The notes below the pieces were generated by a model. The model had not been told where the DNA came from. It saw only the letters and a program-made list of their open reading frames with translations, and made no database searches. From assembly GCF_014196925.1 (NCBI RefSeq), contig NZ_JACIEN010000001.1, positions 1,716,484-1,780,483 on the forward strand: a stretch of 64,000 bases of DNA. Direction: 5' to 3'. Positions 54,029 to 62,940 of this stretch are shown here, one piece after another (position 1 is the first letter of the stretch; each line of letters opens with the position of its first letter). Source of the stretch: Chelatococcus caeni. Lineage in GTDB: Bacteria > Pseudomonadota > Alphaproteobacteria > Rhizobiales > Beijerinckiaceae. The translations under genes and the position numbers were made by a program.

Positions 54029-55309
54029 CTACCGGAAGAGCGCCGGCAGCCACAGCGACAGCGACGGCACGTAGGTGACGAGCATCAGCACGGCGAAGCA
54101 CGCGCCGTAGAAGGGCCAGATGGTCCTCACGGCCTGCATGATGCCGATGCGGGCGACAGCGCAGCCGACGAAGAGCACGGAGCCGACCGGCGGCGTGCAC
54201 AGGCCGATGCCGAGGTTGAGCACCAGGATGACGCCGAAATGCACCGGGTCCATGCCGAAGGCGGTGACGACGGGCAGGAAGATCGGCGTCGTGATGATGA
54301 TCAGCGGCGACATGTCCATGAAGCAGCCGAGCACCAGCAGGAGGAGGTTGATGAGGAGGAAGATGACGATGGGATTGTCGGAGAGCGCGCGCATGCCCTC
54401 CACCATCGCCGTCGGCACCTGCAGCAGCGCGAGCAGCCAGCCGAAGGACGCCGCGCTGCCGATGACGAGCAGCACCATCGCCGTGGTGCGCACGGCGCCC
54501 AGCGTCGCCTCGACGAAATCGCGCCAGCCCATCTCGCGATAGACGAGCACCGTGATCGCCGCGGCATAGACGACGGCGATGCAGGAGCTCTCGGTCGCCG
54601 TGAACACGCCCGAGCGCACGCCGCCGAAGATGATGCCGATGAGCAGGATGCCCGGCACCGCCCCGACGAGGATCGGCAGCATGGCATGCCAGCCCGGGAA
54701 GATGCCGGCCGGATAGCCGCGCTGCCGGGCGACGATGTAGGCCACCACCATGAGCACGATGGCGAGCAGCAGCCCGGGGATGATGCCGGCGGTGAAGAGG
54801 TCGGCGATCGAGATGCGCCCGCCCGCCGACATCGAATAGATGATCATGTTGTGCGAAGGCGGGATCATCAGCGCGATGATGGCCGAGGTCACCGTGACGT
54901 TGACGCCGTAGTCGGCGGCATAGCCGCGCTCGCGCATCTGCGGGATCATCAGCCCGCCGACCGCCGAGGCGTCAGCAACCGCCGAGCCGGAAACCCCGCC
55001 GAAGAGCGTGGAGGCGACGATGTTGACCTGCCCGAGACCGCCGCGCAGATGGCCGACGAGGGCGGCCGCGAGGCGCACCAGCTTGCCGGCGATGCCGCCG
55101 CGCACCATGAGGTCGCCGGCATAGACGAAGAACGGAATGGCCATCAGCGCAAAGGCGTTGATGCCGGAGTTGAGCCGCTGGAAGACGATGAAGGGCGGCA
55201 TGTCCATGTAGAGCACCGTCGCCAGCGAGGCGATGCCGAGGCAGAAGGCCACCGGCGTGCCGAGGACGAGCAGGCCGAAGAACGTGCCGAAGAGGACCCA
55301 GAGTTCCAT
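54029..55309 (-). CDS. TRAP transporter large permease (DctM type)
   Basis: A 426-aa membrane protein with about 12 hydrophobic segments. DctM signatures: ALMAIPFFVYAGDLMVRGGIAGKL, FGGVSGSAVADASAVGGLMIPQMRERGY, ALMIPPSHNMIIYS and LCTPPVGSVLFVGCAVA. ATG 55309 shares one base with the stop of the small-permease gene. With its DctP partner it imports an acidic solute; nearby uronate genes make hexuronates a candidate. Confidence 0.92.
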   Translation of the reverse strand: MELWVLFGTFFGLLVLGTPVAFCLGIASLATVLYMDMPPFIVFQRLNSGINAFALMAIPFFVYAGDLMVRGGIAGKLVRLAAALVGHLRGGLGQVNIVASTLFGGVSGSAVADASAVGGLMIPQMRERGYAADYGVNVTVTSAIIALMIPPSHNMIIYSMSAGGRISIADLFTAGIIPGLLLAIVLMVVAYIVARQRGYPAGIFPGWHAMLPILVGAVPGILLIGIIFGGVRSGVFTATESSCIAVVYAAAITVLVYREMGWRDFVEATLGAVRTTAMVLLVIGSAASFGWLLALLQVPTAMVEGMRALSDNPIVIFLLINLLLLVLGCFMDMSPLIIITTPIFLPVVTAFGMDPVHFGVILVLNLGIGLCTPPVGSVLFVGCAVARIGIMQAVRTIWPFYGACFAVLMLVTYVPSLSLWLPALFR

Positions 55310-55842
55310 CAGTGCGCCTCCAGATCCGCGGCGGTCTTGGCGACCACGATGTCTTCGCGCGGGTGGGCGATCATGCCGACGAGCCGCTCGACGGCGAAAA
55401 GGGCGATGAGCCCGCCGCCGACGACGAGCGGCAGGTAGTCGATGCCGCCCGGGATGCCGAGCACCGGAAGGGTGGCGGACCAGGTGCCGACGACCAGCGT
55501 CCAGCCGAACCAGGCCATGGCGATGCCGAAGCCCGTGATGGCGACGAGGCTGACCCCGTCCATGAAGCGTGCCACCCGGTCAGGGGCGAAGAAGCGCACG
55601 ATGTCGAGCCCGAGATGAAAATTCTCGCGCACCCCCACGGCCGCCCCGAGCAGGATGAACCAGCTCATCAGGAGGAGCGAGATCGGCTCCGTCCAGCTCG
55701 GCGTGTCGTTGAGCACGTAGCGGCCGAAGACCTGCCAGGCGACGGCGGCGGTCATTGCCACGAGCCCGGCGGCGGAAAGCCAGAGCGCCGCCGTCGACAG
55801 GACGCGCAGCAGGCGATGCAGGGATGTCAGGATGGATGTCAT
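55309..55842 (-). CDS. TRAP transporter small permease (DctQ type)
   Basis: A 177-aa protein with four hydrophobic segments and the DctQ core VFGRYVLNDTPSWTEPISLLLMSWFILLGAAVGVRENFHLGLD. Its stop overlaps the start of the large permease. It is separated from its dctP gene by 379 bases of repeats. Confidence 0.9.
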   Translation of the reverse strand: MTSILTSLHRLLRVLSTAALWLSAAGLVAMTAAVAWQVFGRYVLNDTPSWTEPISLLLMSWFILLGAAVGVRENFHLGLDIVRFFAPDRVARFMDGVSLVAITGFGIAMAWFGWTLVVGTWSATLPVLGIPGGIDYLPLVVGGGLIALFAVERLVGMIAHPREDIVVAKTAADLEAH

Positions 55843-56221
55843 GGGCGGTCCGATGGCGGTCCGGTTCTAAAAGGCCTGGGACGACATTTGTCGCTCGTCA
55901 TGGCCGGGCTTGTCCCGGCCATCCACGGTCTTGCCGTTCGTCACAAGCTACGGCGCGGGCGCCTGAGAGGCCCCTCTCCGCCATCATGGCCGGTGTGTCA
56001 TCGTCAGTCGGGCCTGCCCGACTGACGATACTCCCCGCAGACGCAACGCGTATACGCGTTGCTGTCGCCATCCACGCCTTCAACCCTGCGCGAGCGGCAC
56101 GGCGTGGATGCCCGCGACGAGCGCGGGCATGACGGTGTGCGGTGGGGGGGCCGGCGATATGCGCCGGCGCTTCCAGACCGTCCGGGCCCATGGGCCCGGA
56201 CGGCGTGACGCAACCACGCTG
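55843..56221. repeat. Composite repeat block (family B copies with nested module) and palindrome
   Basis: No gene is seen. A left half of family B begins at 55897 (GTCATGGCCGGGCTTGTCCCGGCCATCCACG). A second, nested copy at about 55985-56133 carries the extra two-hairpin module (56011-56063: GTCAGTCGGGCCTGCCCGACTGAC, and GCAACGCGTATACGCGTTGC), then the usual right half to CATGAC at 56133. A separate 26-bp palindrome lies at 56178-56203. Confidence 0.8.
56178..56203. other. Perfect 26-bp palindrome between dctP and dctQ genes
   Basis: CCGTCCGGGCCCA followed directly by its complement TGGGCCCGGACGG. On the minus strand it starts 19 bases after the binding-protein stop codon. Stable stem-loops at this position often protect the binding-protein part of the mRNA or weaken transcription into the permease genes. 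No U-tract is seen. Confidence 0.65.
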
Positions 56222-57199
56222 TCACTGCACCGCGCGGATCTTCTCGACCAGCGCCTGCAGCTTGGGATCCTTCACGAAGGATTCGTAGAAGGGCTTCATC
56301 GCCTCCTCGAACGGCGCCTTGTCGATGGTGATCACCTCAACGCCGGCCTGCCGCACGATATCCTCGGACTTCTTCTCGCGCGCCTGCCAGAGCTCGCGCA
56401 TCTTGACGACGGACTTCTTCGCCGCGTCGCGGAAGGCCGCCTGATCCTCGGGCGAGAGCTTGTCCCACACCTTCTTCGACATCACCAGCACCTCCGGCGA
56501 CAGGGAGTGCTCGGTGAGCGTGTAGAACTTCGCCACCTCGAAGTGCTTGGAGCTCTCGAGGCTCGGCCAGTTGTTCTCGGCCCCGTCGATGACGCCCGTC
56601 TGCAGCGCCGAGTAGACCTCGCCGTAGGGCATCGGCGTCGGGTTGCCGCCCATGGCCTTGACCATGCCGATGAAGAGATCCGACTGCTGCACGCGGATCT
56701 TGAGCCCCTTCACGTCATCGAGGCCCCGCACGGGCTTCTTCGTCGTGTAGAGGCTGCGTGCGCCGGAATCGTAGAAGGCGAGCCCGACGAGGTCGTGCGC
56801 CTCGAACGCCTTCAGGATCTCGTCGCCGATCGGCCCGTCGACGACCTTGTGCATGTGGTCGACCGAGCGGAAGAGGAACGGCAGCGAGAGCACGCCCGTT
56901 TCCGGAATGAGATTGTTGAATGGCGCCATGTTGACGCGGTTGAGGTCGAGCACGCCGAAGCGCGTCTGCTCGATCGTGTCCTTCTCGCTGCCGAGCTGCT
57001 CGGAGACGAAGACCTTGATGTCATAGCGCCCGTTGGTGGCCTCCTTGAGCAGGGAGCCCATGTATTTCACGGCCTCGACGGTGGGATAGCCGTCGGGGTG
57101 AACGTCCGCCGAACGAAGGACGGTCTGCGCCGATGCGGGCGCGATGGCCAGCGCCGCTGCCGCGAGCGCCGTGCCGACGAGAGTGCCGAACCTGAGCAT
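56222..57199 (-). CDS. TRAP transporter periplasmic binding protein (DctP type), candidate uronate receptor
   Basis: A 325-aa receptor with a signal sequence (MLRFGTLVGTALAAAALAIAPASA-Q). Family features are RSADVHPDGYPTVEAVKYMGSLLKEAT, the pocket Arg in GLKIRVQQSDLFIGMVKAMGGNPTPMPYGEVYSALQTGVIDGAENN, and the closing helices. Similar sequences include hexuronate-binding TRAP receptors, which agrees with kduI, kduD and uxuA close by. The ligand remains an inference. Confidence 0.88.
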   Translation of the reverse strand: MLRFGTLVGTALAAAALAIAPASAQTVLRSADVHPDGYPTVEAVKYMGSLLKEATNGRYDIKVFVSEQLGSEKDTIEQTRFGVLDLNRVNMAPFNNLIPETGVLSLPFLFRSVDHMHKVVDGPIGDEILKAFEAHDLVGLAFYDSGARSLYTTKKPVRGLDDVKGLKIRVQQSDLFIGMVKAMGGNPTPMPYGEVYSALQTGVIDGAENNWPSLESSKHFEVAKFYTLTEHSLSPEVLVMSKKVWDKLSPEDQAAFRDAAKKSVVKMRELWQAREKKSEDIVRQAGVEVITIDKAPFEEAMKPFYESFVKDPKLQALVEKIRAVQ

Positions 57200-57319
57200 T
57201 GAAGATGCCTCCCTGGAAATGGAACCGGGGCTTTTCGCCCTCGTTTTCTTGGCGGACCCGACAGGCCGCAGCGGCGGCGGTGGCAGCGGGGAAAGCCCCC
57301 GGCGCCGGCCGGCCGCGGA

Positions 57320-58141
57320 TCACCCCTCGCCGACGGCGCGGGTAACCGAAAGACGGATGTCGCCGGCCGCGCCGCACGACACGATCGCCCCCATGCCGGG
57401 GCGCACCGGATGGATGCCGGTGCTCGCCCCGGTCGAGACGATGTCGCCGGCCCTGAGGCCCAGGCCTCGTGCCGACAGGCAATTGGCGGCGAAGACGAGG
57501 GCGCCGAGCGGCCCGCCCGGCACCTTCGCCGCGCTGCCCTCGCCGACGGTCGCACCGTCGACCACGACACGGGTCGCGAGCGCATCGAGCGGCGCGTCGC
57601 GCCAGCCCTTCACCTGCGGCCCGACGATGATGCCGGCATTGTTGCCGAAGCCGCTGATGATGGCGGCCGGCCCGAGATCGTTGATGGCGGCGAGCGGATT
57701 GCTGGCGACCTCCACGGCGAGGAGGAGGTCGTCCACCGCCCGGGTCACCTCGTCGAGGCCGTAAGGCGCCTCGCGCGCCGGCAGGTCCGCGCCGAGGCGG
57801 ACCGCGAACTCGGCCTCGATGGCCGCAAAGCCGCCCTCGATGACCGGCGCGGCCACCGTCTCGCCCCGCGCTTCGACCAGCGTGCCGGCGAAGACCGGGC
57901 CGACGAGCCGCTCCGCGCCGCCGTAGGCCGGGCGAAGGTCCGGATGGATGATAGCGACCTTCCAGCCGACGACGGGCGCGCCCCATTGGCGGATCGCCTC
58001 GTCCTGAACGGCATAGGCCGCATCAAGAGAGGCGGGCAGCGGACCGGGAAAGGAATCGAGCGCCACAGCCGCGCGGCGGGCCGCGACGAAGCGATTCGCG
58101 ATTTCGGCGGAAGCTGCAGGCGAGCGCCCGAGATCCTGCAT
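57320..58141 (-). CDS. 2-keto-4-pentenoate hydratase family protein
   Basis: A 273-aa protein of the fumarylacetoacetase-like superfamily, hydratase (MhpD/DmpE) branch: SLDAAYAVQDEAIRQWGAPVVGWKVA, FAAIEAEFAVRLG (metal-binding Glu), VAVEVASN-like and GDIVSTGASTGIHPV. Such enzymes add water to 2-hydroxypentadienoates or act on related 2-oxo acids. In this uronate/TRAP context it could handle a deoxy-keto acid; that is speculative. It is the first gene of the minus-strand block, divergent from the GntR regulator, with ATG 58141 behind a GGAGGAGA site. Confidence 0.8.
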   Translation of the reverse strand: MQDLGRSPAASAEIANRFVAARRAAVALDSFPGPLPASLDAAYAVQDEAIRQWGAPVVGWKVAIIHPDLRPAYGGAERLVGPVFAGTLVEARGETVAAPVIEGGFAAIEAEFAVRLGADLPAREAPYGLDEVTRAVDDLLLAVEVASNPLAAINDLGPAAIISGFGNNAGIIVGPQVKGWRDAPLDALATRVVVDGATVGEGSAAKVPGGPLGALVFAANCLSARGLGLRAGDIVSTGASTGIHPVRPGMGAIVSCGAAGDIRLSVTRAVGEG

Positions 58142-58286
58142 GTCTCCTCCCCTTCCCCTGCCGGTATTGCCCGGCATTTTATCCTTCCAGATTGCGTCCC
58201 TGGCGGTGAATGTCGACCGCCGCGGCTCCCTCCGCAATCGTATATTTGTGTATGGTAGTATGCTCTGCTATATCGAGCAACAGCCA

Positions 58287-58319
58287 TTTGAAACGTTTTA
58301 AACATAGTTTGAACCGTTT
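58287..58319. promoter_or_regulatory. Candidate tandem operator upstream of the uronate-cluster GntR gene
   Basis: Two direct 12-mers, TTTGAAACGTTT (58287-58298) and TTTGAACCGTTT (58308-58319), begin 21 bp apart, that is two helical turns. They lie in an AT-rich part of the divergent promoter region, just before the GntR start. This suggests cooperative binding by the local regulator or another one. Confidence 0.5.
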
Positions 58320-58337
58320 GAATAGGGGGCGAAGCCC

Positions 58338-59015
58338 GTGCTGGCAGAGGCGCAGACCACTTTCGAATCGGCAGCGCGGCGCGTGGAGCGCGAGCTGCGG
58401 CGAGCCATCATCACGCTCGCCATCGCCCCCGGCACGCGCCTGTCGGAGGTGGAGATCGCCCAGCGCTGGGGCGTGTCGCGCCAGCCCGTGCGCGAGGCGC
58501 TCATCGCCCTCGCCAAGTCGCGCCTCGTCGCGACGCTGCCGCAGCGCGGGACGATCGTCGCCCTGCTCTCCGCGCGCCAGATGATGGAGGCGCGCTTCGT
58601 GCGCGAGGCGGTGGAGGCGGCCGTCGTCCGCCGCGCCTGCGAAGGCTTCTCCTTCGAAAGCCGCCGGCGCATCGACGACCTGCTCGACCTGCAGGAGAAG
58701 GCGGCCGAGCGCGGCGACCACACGTCCTTCCAGCGTGCGGACGAGCTGTTCCATCTCGCCCTCGTCGAGGGCACCGGCTGCATGCTCGCCTGGCAGGCGA
58801 TCGAGGACCTGAAGGCCCACATGGACCGGGTCTGCTACCTCACGCTGCCGGGCATCGAGGCAATGCGCCCGCTCGTCGCCCAGCACCGCGGCATCATGGC
58901 CGCCATCGACGCGCGCGATGCCGATGCCGCCGAGAAGGCCATGCGCCATCACCTCAACGAGATCCTGCGCGCCCTGCCGCGCGTGGAGGCCGACCACCCT
59001 CACCTCTTCGAGTGA
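58338..59015 (+). CDS. GntR-family (FCD) regulator of the uronate gene cluster
   Basis: A 225-aa regulator starting at GTG. The winged HTH is at residues ~12-78 (LSEVEIAQRWGVSRQPVREALIALAKSRLVATLPQRGTIVA), then the helical FCD effector domain with likely metal ligands (RADELFHLALVEG, VAQHRGIMAAIDARDADAAEKAMRHHL). It sits upstream of kduI and kduD on the same strand, and divergent from the hydratase/TRAP block, so it may control both. KdgR/UxuR-like function is inferred from position. Confidence 0.82.
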   Translation: MLAEAQTTFESAARRVERELRRAIITLAIAPGTRLSEVEIAQRWGVSRQPVREALIALAKSRLVATLPQRGTIVALLSARQMMEARFVREAVEAAVVRRACEGFSFESRRRIDDLLDLQEKAAERGDHTSFQRADELFHLALVEGTGCMLAWQAIEDLKAHMDRVCYLTLPGIEAMRPLVAQHRGIMAAIDARDADAAEKAMRHHLNEILRALPRVEADHPHLFE

Positions 59016-59058
59016 GCGGCCGGCGGCACCGTCCATCCACAACCACGAGGCCGAATCC

Positions 59059-59922
59059 ATGCCCGCCCAAGGAACCCCTACGTCCATCGAGACCCGCCAC
59101 GCCATCCACTGGCGCGAGGCGGAGACCTTCGACACGGAAGCGCTGCGCGAGAACTTCCTCGTGCCCGGCCTGCTCGTGCCCGGCGCGCTCAACGTCACCT
59201 ACACCCACTACGACCGGCTGATGCTCGCCGGCGCCGTGCCGCTCGGCGAGCCCCTCGCCTTCACCGAGGCCCATGCGCAGCTCGTCGGCAGCGAGCATCA
59301 TCTCGCCCGCCGCGAGCTCGGCCTCATCAACATCGGCGGCCCCGGCCGCGTGACCGCCGACGGCACGACCTTCGATCTCAGCTTCCAGGACGCGCTCTAT
59401 CTCGGCTCCGGCACGGCCGACGTGACCTTCGCCAGCGTCGATCCCGCCAATCCGGCCAAGTTCTACATCAACACGGCCCCGGCCCACGCGCGCCATCCCG
59501 CCCGGCACATCACCAAGGAGGCGGCGAAGGCCGTCCCGCTCGGCAGCCAGGAGACCGCCAACAAGCGCACCATTTTCCAGTACCTGCACCCGGACGTGCT
59601 GCCGACCTGTCAACTCGTCATGGGCCTCACCCGCCTCGAGAGCGGCAGCGTCTGGAACACGATGCCGGCCCATACCCACGACCGGCGCATGGAGGCCTAT
59701 CTCTATTTCGAACTGCCGGAGAACGCCTTCACGGTACACCTGATGGGCCGGCCCGAGGCGACGCGCCATCTCGTCGTGCGCAACGAACAGGCCATCGTCT
59801 CCCCGCCCTGGTCGATCCACTGCGGCGCCGGCACCACGAGCTATGCCTTCATCTGGAGCATGGCCGGCGACAACCAGACCTTCACCGACATGGACATGAT
59901 CGCCATGCAGGACCTTCGCTGA
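59059..59922 (+). CDS. kduI: 5-keto-4-deoxyuronate isomerase KduI
   Basis: A 287-aa cupin-fold isomerase that turns 5-keto-4-deoxyuronate into 2,5-diketo-3-deoxygluconate in breakdown of unsaturated uronates. The zinc ligands His205, His207, Glu212 and His254 have the same spacing as E. coli His196/198, Glu203, His245. ATG 59059 with an upstream GAGG is chosen; the open frame further upstream overlaps the regulator gene. It is 43 bases after the GntR gene and 11 before kduD. Confidence 0.95.
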   Translation: MPAQGTPTSIETRHAIHWREAETFDTEALRENFLVPGLLVPGALNVTYTHYDRLMLAGAVPLGEPLAFTEAHAQLVGSEHHLARRELGLINIGGPGRVTADGTTFDLSFQDALYLGSGTADVTFASVDPANPAKFYINTAPAHARHPARHITKEAAKAVPLGSQETANKRTIFQYLHPDVLPTCQLVMGLTRLESGSVWNTMPAHTHDRRMEAYLYFELPENAFTVHLMGRPEATRHLVVRNEQAIVSPPWSIHCGAGTTSYAFIWSMAGDNQTFTDMDMIAMQDLR

Positions 59923-59933
59923 GGAGCCGGCCC

Positions 59934-60722
59934 ATGACGACCACGACCAGCCCTGCGCCGGCTTTCGCCAGCCTCTTCGACCTCTCCGGCAAGGTCGCCC
60001 TCGTCACCGGCGCGCGCACGGGCCTCGGCAAGGCGCTGGCCGAGGCGCTCGCCAGCGCCGGGGCCGACGTCGTCGGCCTCGGCTCGCGGCCGATGCCCGA
60101 GACGGCCGATGCCGTCGCCGCCCAGGGCCGCAGCTTCCACGAGGTCGTCTGCGACCTCGAGAAGCCGCAGGATTTCCACGCCCTCGTCGCCGACGTCGTC
60201 GCAAGAGCCGGCGGCATCGACATTCTCGTCAACAACGCCGGCATCATCCGCAGGGAGGACGTGCTCGACTATACGGAGGAGGACTGGGACGCGGTGATGA
60301 CCGTGAACCTCAAGAGCCTCTTCCAGCTCTCGCAGGCGGTCGGGCGGCACATGGTGGCGAGCGGCCGGCCGGGCCGCATCGTCAACGTCGCTTCGCTCCT
60401 CTCCTTCCAGGGCGGCATCCGCGTGCCGGCCTACACGGCCGCGAAGCACGGCGTCGCCGGCCTCACCAAGCTCATGGCGAACGAGCTGGCGCCGAAGGGC
60501 ATCACCGTCAACGCCATCGCCCCGGGCTACATGGAGACGGACAACACGGCGGCCCTCAGGGCGGACCCCGAGCGCACGCGCCAGCTCATGGACCGCATCC
60601 CCGCCGGCCGCTGGGGCGCGCCGCAGGACCTCGCCACCGCCGTCCTCTTCTTCGCCGCCCCGGCGAGCGGCTACGTCACCGGCACGGTGCTGCCGGTCGA
60701 CGGCGGCTGGATGGCGCGGTGA
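59934..60722 (+). CDS. kduD: 2-dehydro-3-deoxy-D-gluconate 5-dehydrogenase KduD
   Basis: A 262-aa short-chain dehydrogenase that reduces 2,5-diketo-3-deoxygluconate to KDG, the step after KduI. It has the NAD motif TGARTGLG (25-32), NNAG at 100-103, and the catalytic Ser154, Tyr167 and Lys171 (YTAAK). A GAGGAGCC site precedes the ATG. The pair kduI-kduD forms an operon, probably with the GntR gene. Confidence 0.95.
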   Translation: MTTTTSPAPAFASLFDLSGKVALVTGARTGLGKALAEALASAGADVVGLGSRPMPETADAVAAQGRSFHEVVCDLEKPQDFHALVADVVARAGGIDILVNNAGIIRREDVLDYTEEDWDAVMTVNLKSLFQLSQAVGRHMVASGRPGRIVNVASLLSFQGGIRVPAYTAAKHGVAGLTKLMANELAPKGITVNAIAPGYMETDNTAALRADPERTRQLMDRIPAGRWGAPQDLATAVLFFAAPASGYVTGTVLPVDGGWMAR

Positions 60723-61586
60723 CGGCATACGGATAGCCATCGCGGCCGAAGTCTCCCCGCACCGCCGAAGTCTCCCCGCACCGCCGAAGTCTCCCGCACT
60801 GCCGAAGCCTGCCGCGCGCGCCGCAACGCGTGCAGGCCGCTGAAGCCCGCGGACGCGAGCGACGCCTCCTCCCGTCATGGCCGGGCTTGTCCCGGCCATC
60901 CACGCCTCTTGCCCTCGTGCCAGCATCGCCGCGTGGATGCCCGCGACGAGCGCGGGCATGACGGCGGGGGACTTGCGCTGCGCAGCGCGGCGAGGCCGCG
61001 CAGGCGGCCGATGCAGGAATAGCGGGGTTCGTCTTTTGGGCCCACGTCGCCGCGCATCAGGCTCGCAGGCCGCTAAAGCCGTGCGGGCGTCGCGCACACC
61101 CTCTCCTCCAGTCATGGCCGGGCTTGTCCCGGCCATCCACGCCTTTTGCGCTCGTGCCAGCGTCGCCGCGTGGATGCCCGCGACGAGCGCGGGCATGACG
61201 GCGGGGGACTGGCACTGCGCATCGCGGCGAGGCCGCGCAGGCGGCCGATGGAGGAACAGCGGGGTTCGTCTTTTGGGCCCACGTCGCCGCGCATCAGGCT
61301 CGCAGGCCGCTAAAGCCGTGCGGGCGTCGCGCACACCCTCTCCTCCAGTCATGGCCGGGCTTGTCCCGGCCATCCACGCCTTTTGCGCTCGTGCCAGCGT
61401 CGCCGCGTGGATGCCCGCGACGAGCGCGGGCATGACGGCGGGGGACTGGCACTGCGCGGCCTGTCGCGCAGGCGGCCGATCAGGCGCGGGGCATGACGAC
61501 TGGGGCGTTGCACTCCGTGGCTTCGTCTTGCCAAACGACGGCCATGGACGAGCGCGGCCATGCCCCCGGGGATGGCCGGCGCGCCC
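60723..61586. repeat. 864-bp gene-free repeat block between kduD and uxuA
   Basis: Three layers are visible. First, a 19-bp direct repeat (GCCGAAGTCTCCCCGCACC) about 3.6 times at 60745-60815. Second, a 237-bp tandem array: unit 1 60874-61110, unit 2 61111-61347, unit 3 partial from 61348. Each unit opens with a family-B repeat (60874-60962, 61111-61199, 61348-61436). Third, each unit then carries a fragment that resembles the 3' end of uxuA (60980-61050, 61217-61287, remnant 61451-61480). Open frames across the block are artefacts of these repeats. Confidence 0.85.
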
Positions 61587-62771
61587 TTACGCCCTGCCCT
61601 GCACCCGCTCCAGCGCCATCATCACGCCGCGCAGCTCGGCGAGGCCGCGCAGGCGGCCGATGCAGGAATAGCCGGGGTTGGTCTTCTTGCCGACGTCGTC
61701 GAGCATGAGGTGGCCGTGGTCCGGTCGCATCGGGATGGCGGCATCCGCCCGCCCCTCGCCGCGCCGGCGCGCCTCCTCGTCCAGGAGCGCCCCGATGACG
61801 CCGATCATGTCGGACGAGCCGGCGAGATGGTCGTCCTCGAAGAAGGAGCCGTCGTCCTCGCGTTTCACATTGCGCAGGTGGGCGAAATGGATGCGCGGGC
61901 CGAACTCGCGCACCATGGCGACGAGGTCGTTGTCCGCCCGCGCGCCGTAGGAGCCGACGCAGAAGGTGAGCCCGTTCGCCGGCGTGTCCGCCGCGGCCAG
62001 GACGGCGCGGGCGTCCTCGGCCGTGGAGACGACGCGCGGCAGGCCGAAGAGCGAGAACGGCGGATCGTCCGGATGGATGCACAGGCGCGCGCCCACCTCC
62101 TCCGCCACCGGCGCCACCTCCTGCAGGAAGGCGACGAGATTGGCGCGCAGCTCGGCCGGGCCGATGCCGTCATAGGCGGAAAGCAGCTTGCGCATGCCCG
62201 CGCGGTCATGGGTGAAGTCCGAGCCCGGCAGGCCGGCGATGATGTTGCGCTCGAGCGCGTCCCTATCGGCCTCGCTCATGGCGGCGAGGCGCGCGCGGGC
62301 CGCCGAGAGGATGGCCTCGGGATAGCTCGCCTCGGCGCCCCGGCGCTCCAGGATGAAAACGTCGTAGGCGGCGAAATCCACCATGTCGAAGCGCAGGGCA
62401 TAGCTGCCGTCGGCGACCTGCCACATCAGGTTGGTGCGCGTCCAGTCCACCACGGGCATGAAGTTGTAGCAGATGGTGGTGACGCCGCCGGCGGCGCAGG
62501 CGCGCAGCGACGCGATCCAGTTGTCGATGTAGCGCCGGAAGTTGCCGGAGCGCGTCTTGATGTCGTCGTGGACCGGGATGCTCTCGACGACGGACCAGGT
62601 GAGGCCCGCCTTCTCGATCAGGGCGCGCCGCTCGGTGACCGCCTCGACGGTCCAGGCCTCGCCGCTGGTGATCTGGTGCAACGCGCTGACGATGCCCGTG
62701 GCGCCCGTCTGGCGCACATCGGCCAGGGTCACAGGATCCTGCGGGCCGAACCACCGCCAAGTCTGTTCCAT
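61587..62771 (-). CDS. uxuA: Mannonate dehydratase UxuA
   Basis: A 394-aa TIM-barrel enzyme that dehydrates D-mannonate to KDG in glucuronate catabolism. Typical segments: [34 protein letters not shown], the signature [65 protein letters not shown] and [12 protein letters not shown] near the end. Metal-binding His/Asp are present. ATG 62771 is preferred to GTG 62774. It converges on kduID across the repeat block; fragments of its own 3' end are repeated there. Confidence 0.95.
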   Translation of the reverse strand: MEQTWRWFGPQDPVTLADVRQTGATGIVSALHQITSGEAWTVEAVTERRALIEKAGLTWSVVESIPVHDDIKTRSGNFRRYIDNWIASLRACAAGGVTTICYNFMPVVDWTRTNLMWQVADGSYALRFDMVDFAAYDVFILERRGAEASYPEAILSAARARLAAMSEADRDALERNIIAGLPGSDFTHDRAGMRKLLSAYDGIGPAELRANLVAFLQEVAPVAEEVGARLCIHPDDPPFSLFGLPRVVSTAEDARAVLAAADTPANGLTFCVGSYGARADNDLVAMVREFGPRIHFAHLRNVKREDDGSFFEDDHLAGSSDMIGVIGALLDEEARRRGEGRADAAIPMRPDHGHLMLDDVGKKTNPGYSCIGRLRGLAELRGVMMALERVQGRA

Positions 62772-62940
62772 CACAGCCCCTCGCTTTTCGGGCGCGGCGC
62801 GCCCATCTCAACCATGCTGCCGCCCCTTATATCGATTTAGCCTGCGGCGCGAAGCCCCCGCCGCGGCTGTCCACTTTGCGGCCTGCGGCGTCACGCGCTA
62901 TAGCGGAGCCGCACACGGCAGGAGAAGGGTCGAACGAACG

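Noticed and set aside
59841-61433. 530-codon minus-strand frame with internal repeats (MPALVAGIHAA units) and a 264-codon plus-strand frame at 60877-61671
   Set aside because: The repeats come from the 237-bp DNA array translated in frame (237 is a multiple of 3), and the rest is antisense to kduI and kduD.
60874-61484. Possible CRISPR array
   Set aside because: Units are 237 bp, include gene fragments, and there are no short unique spacers or cas genes.
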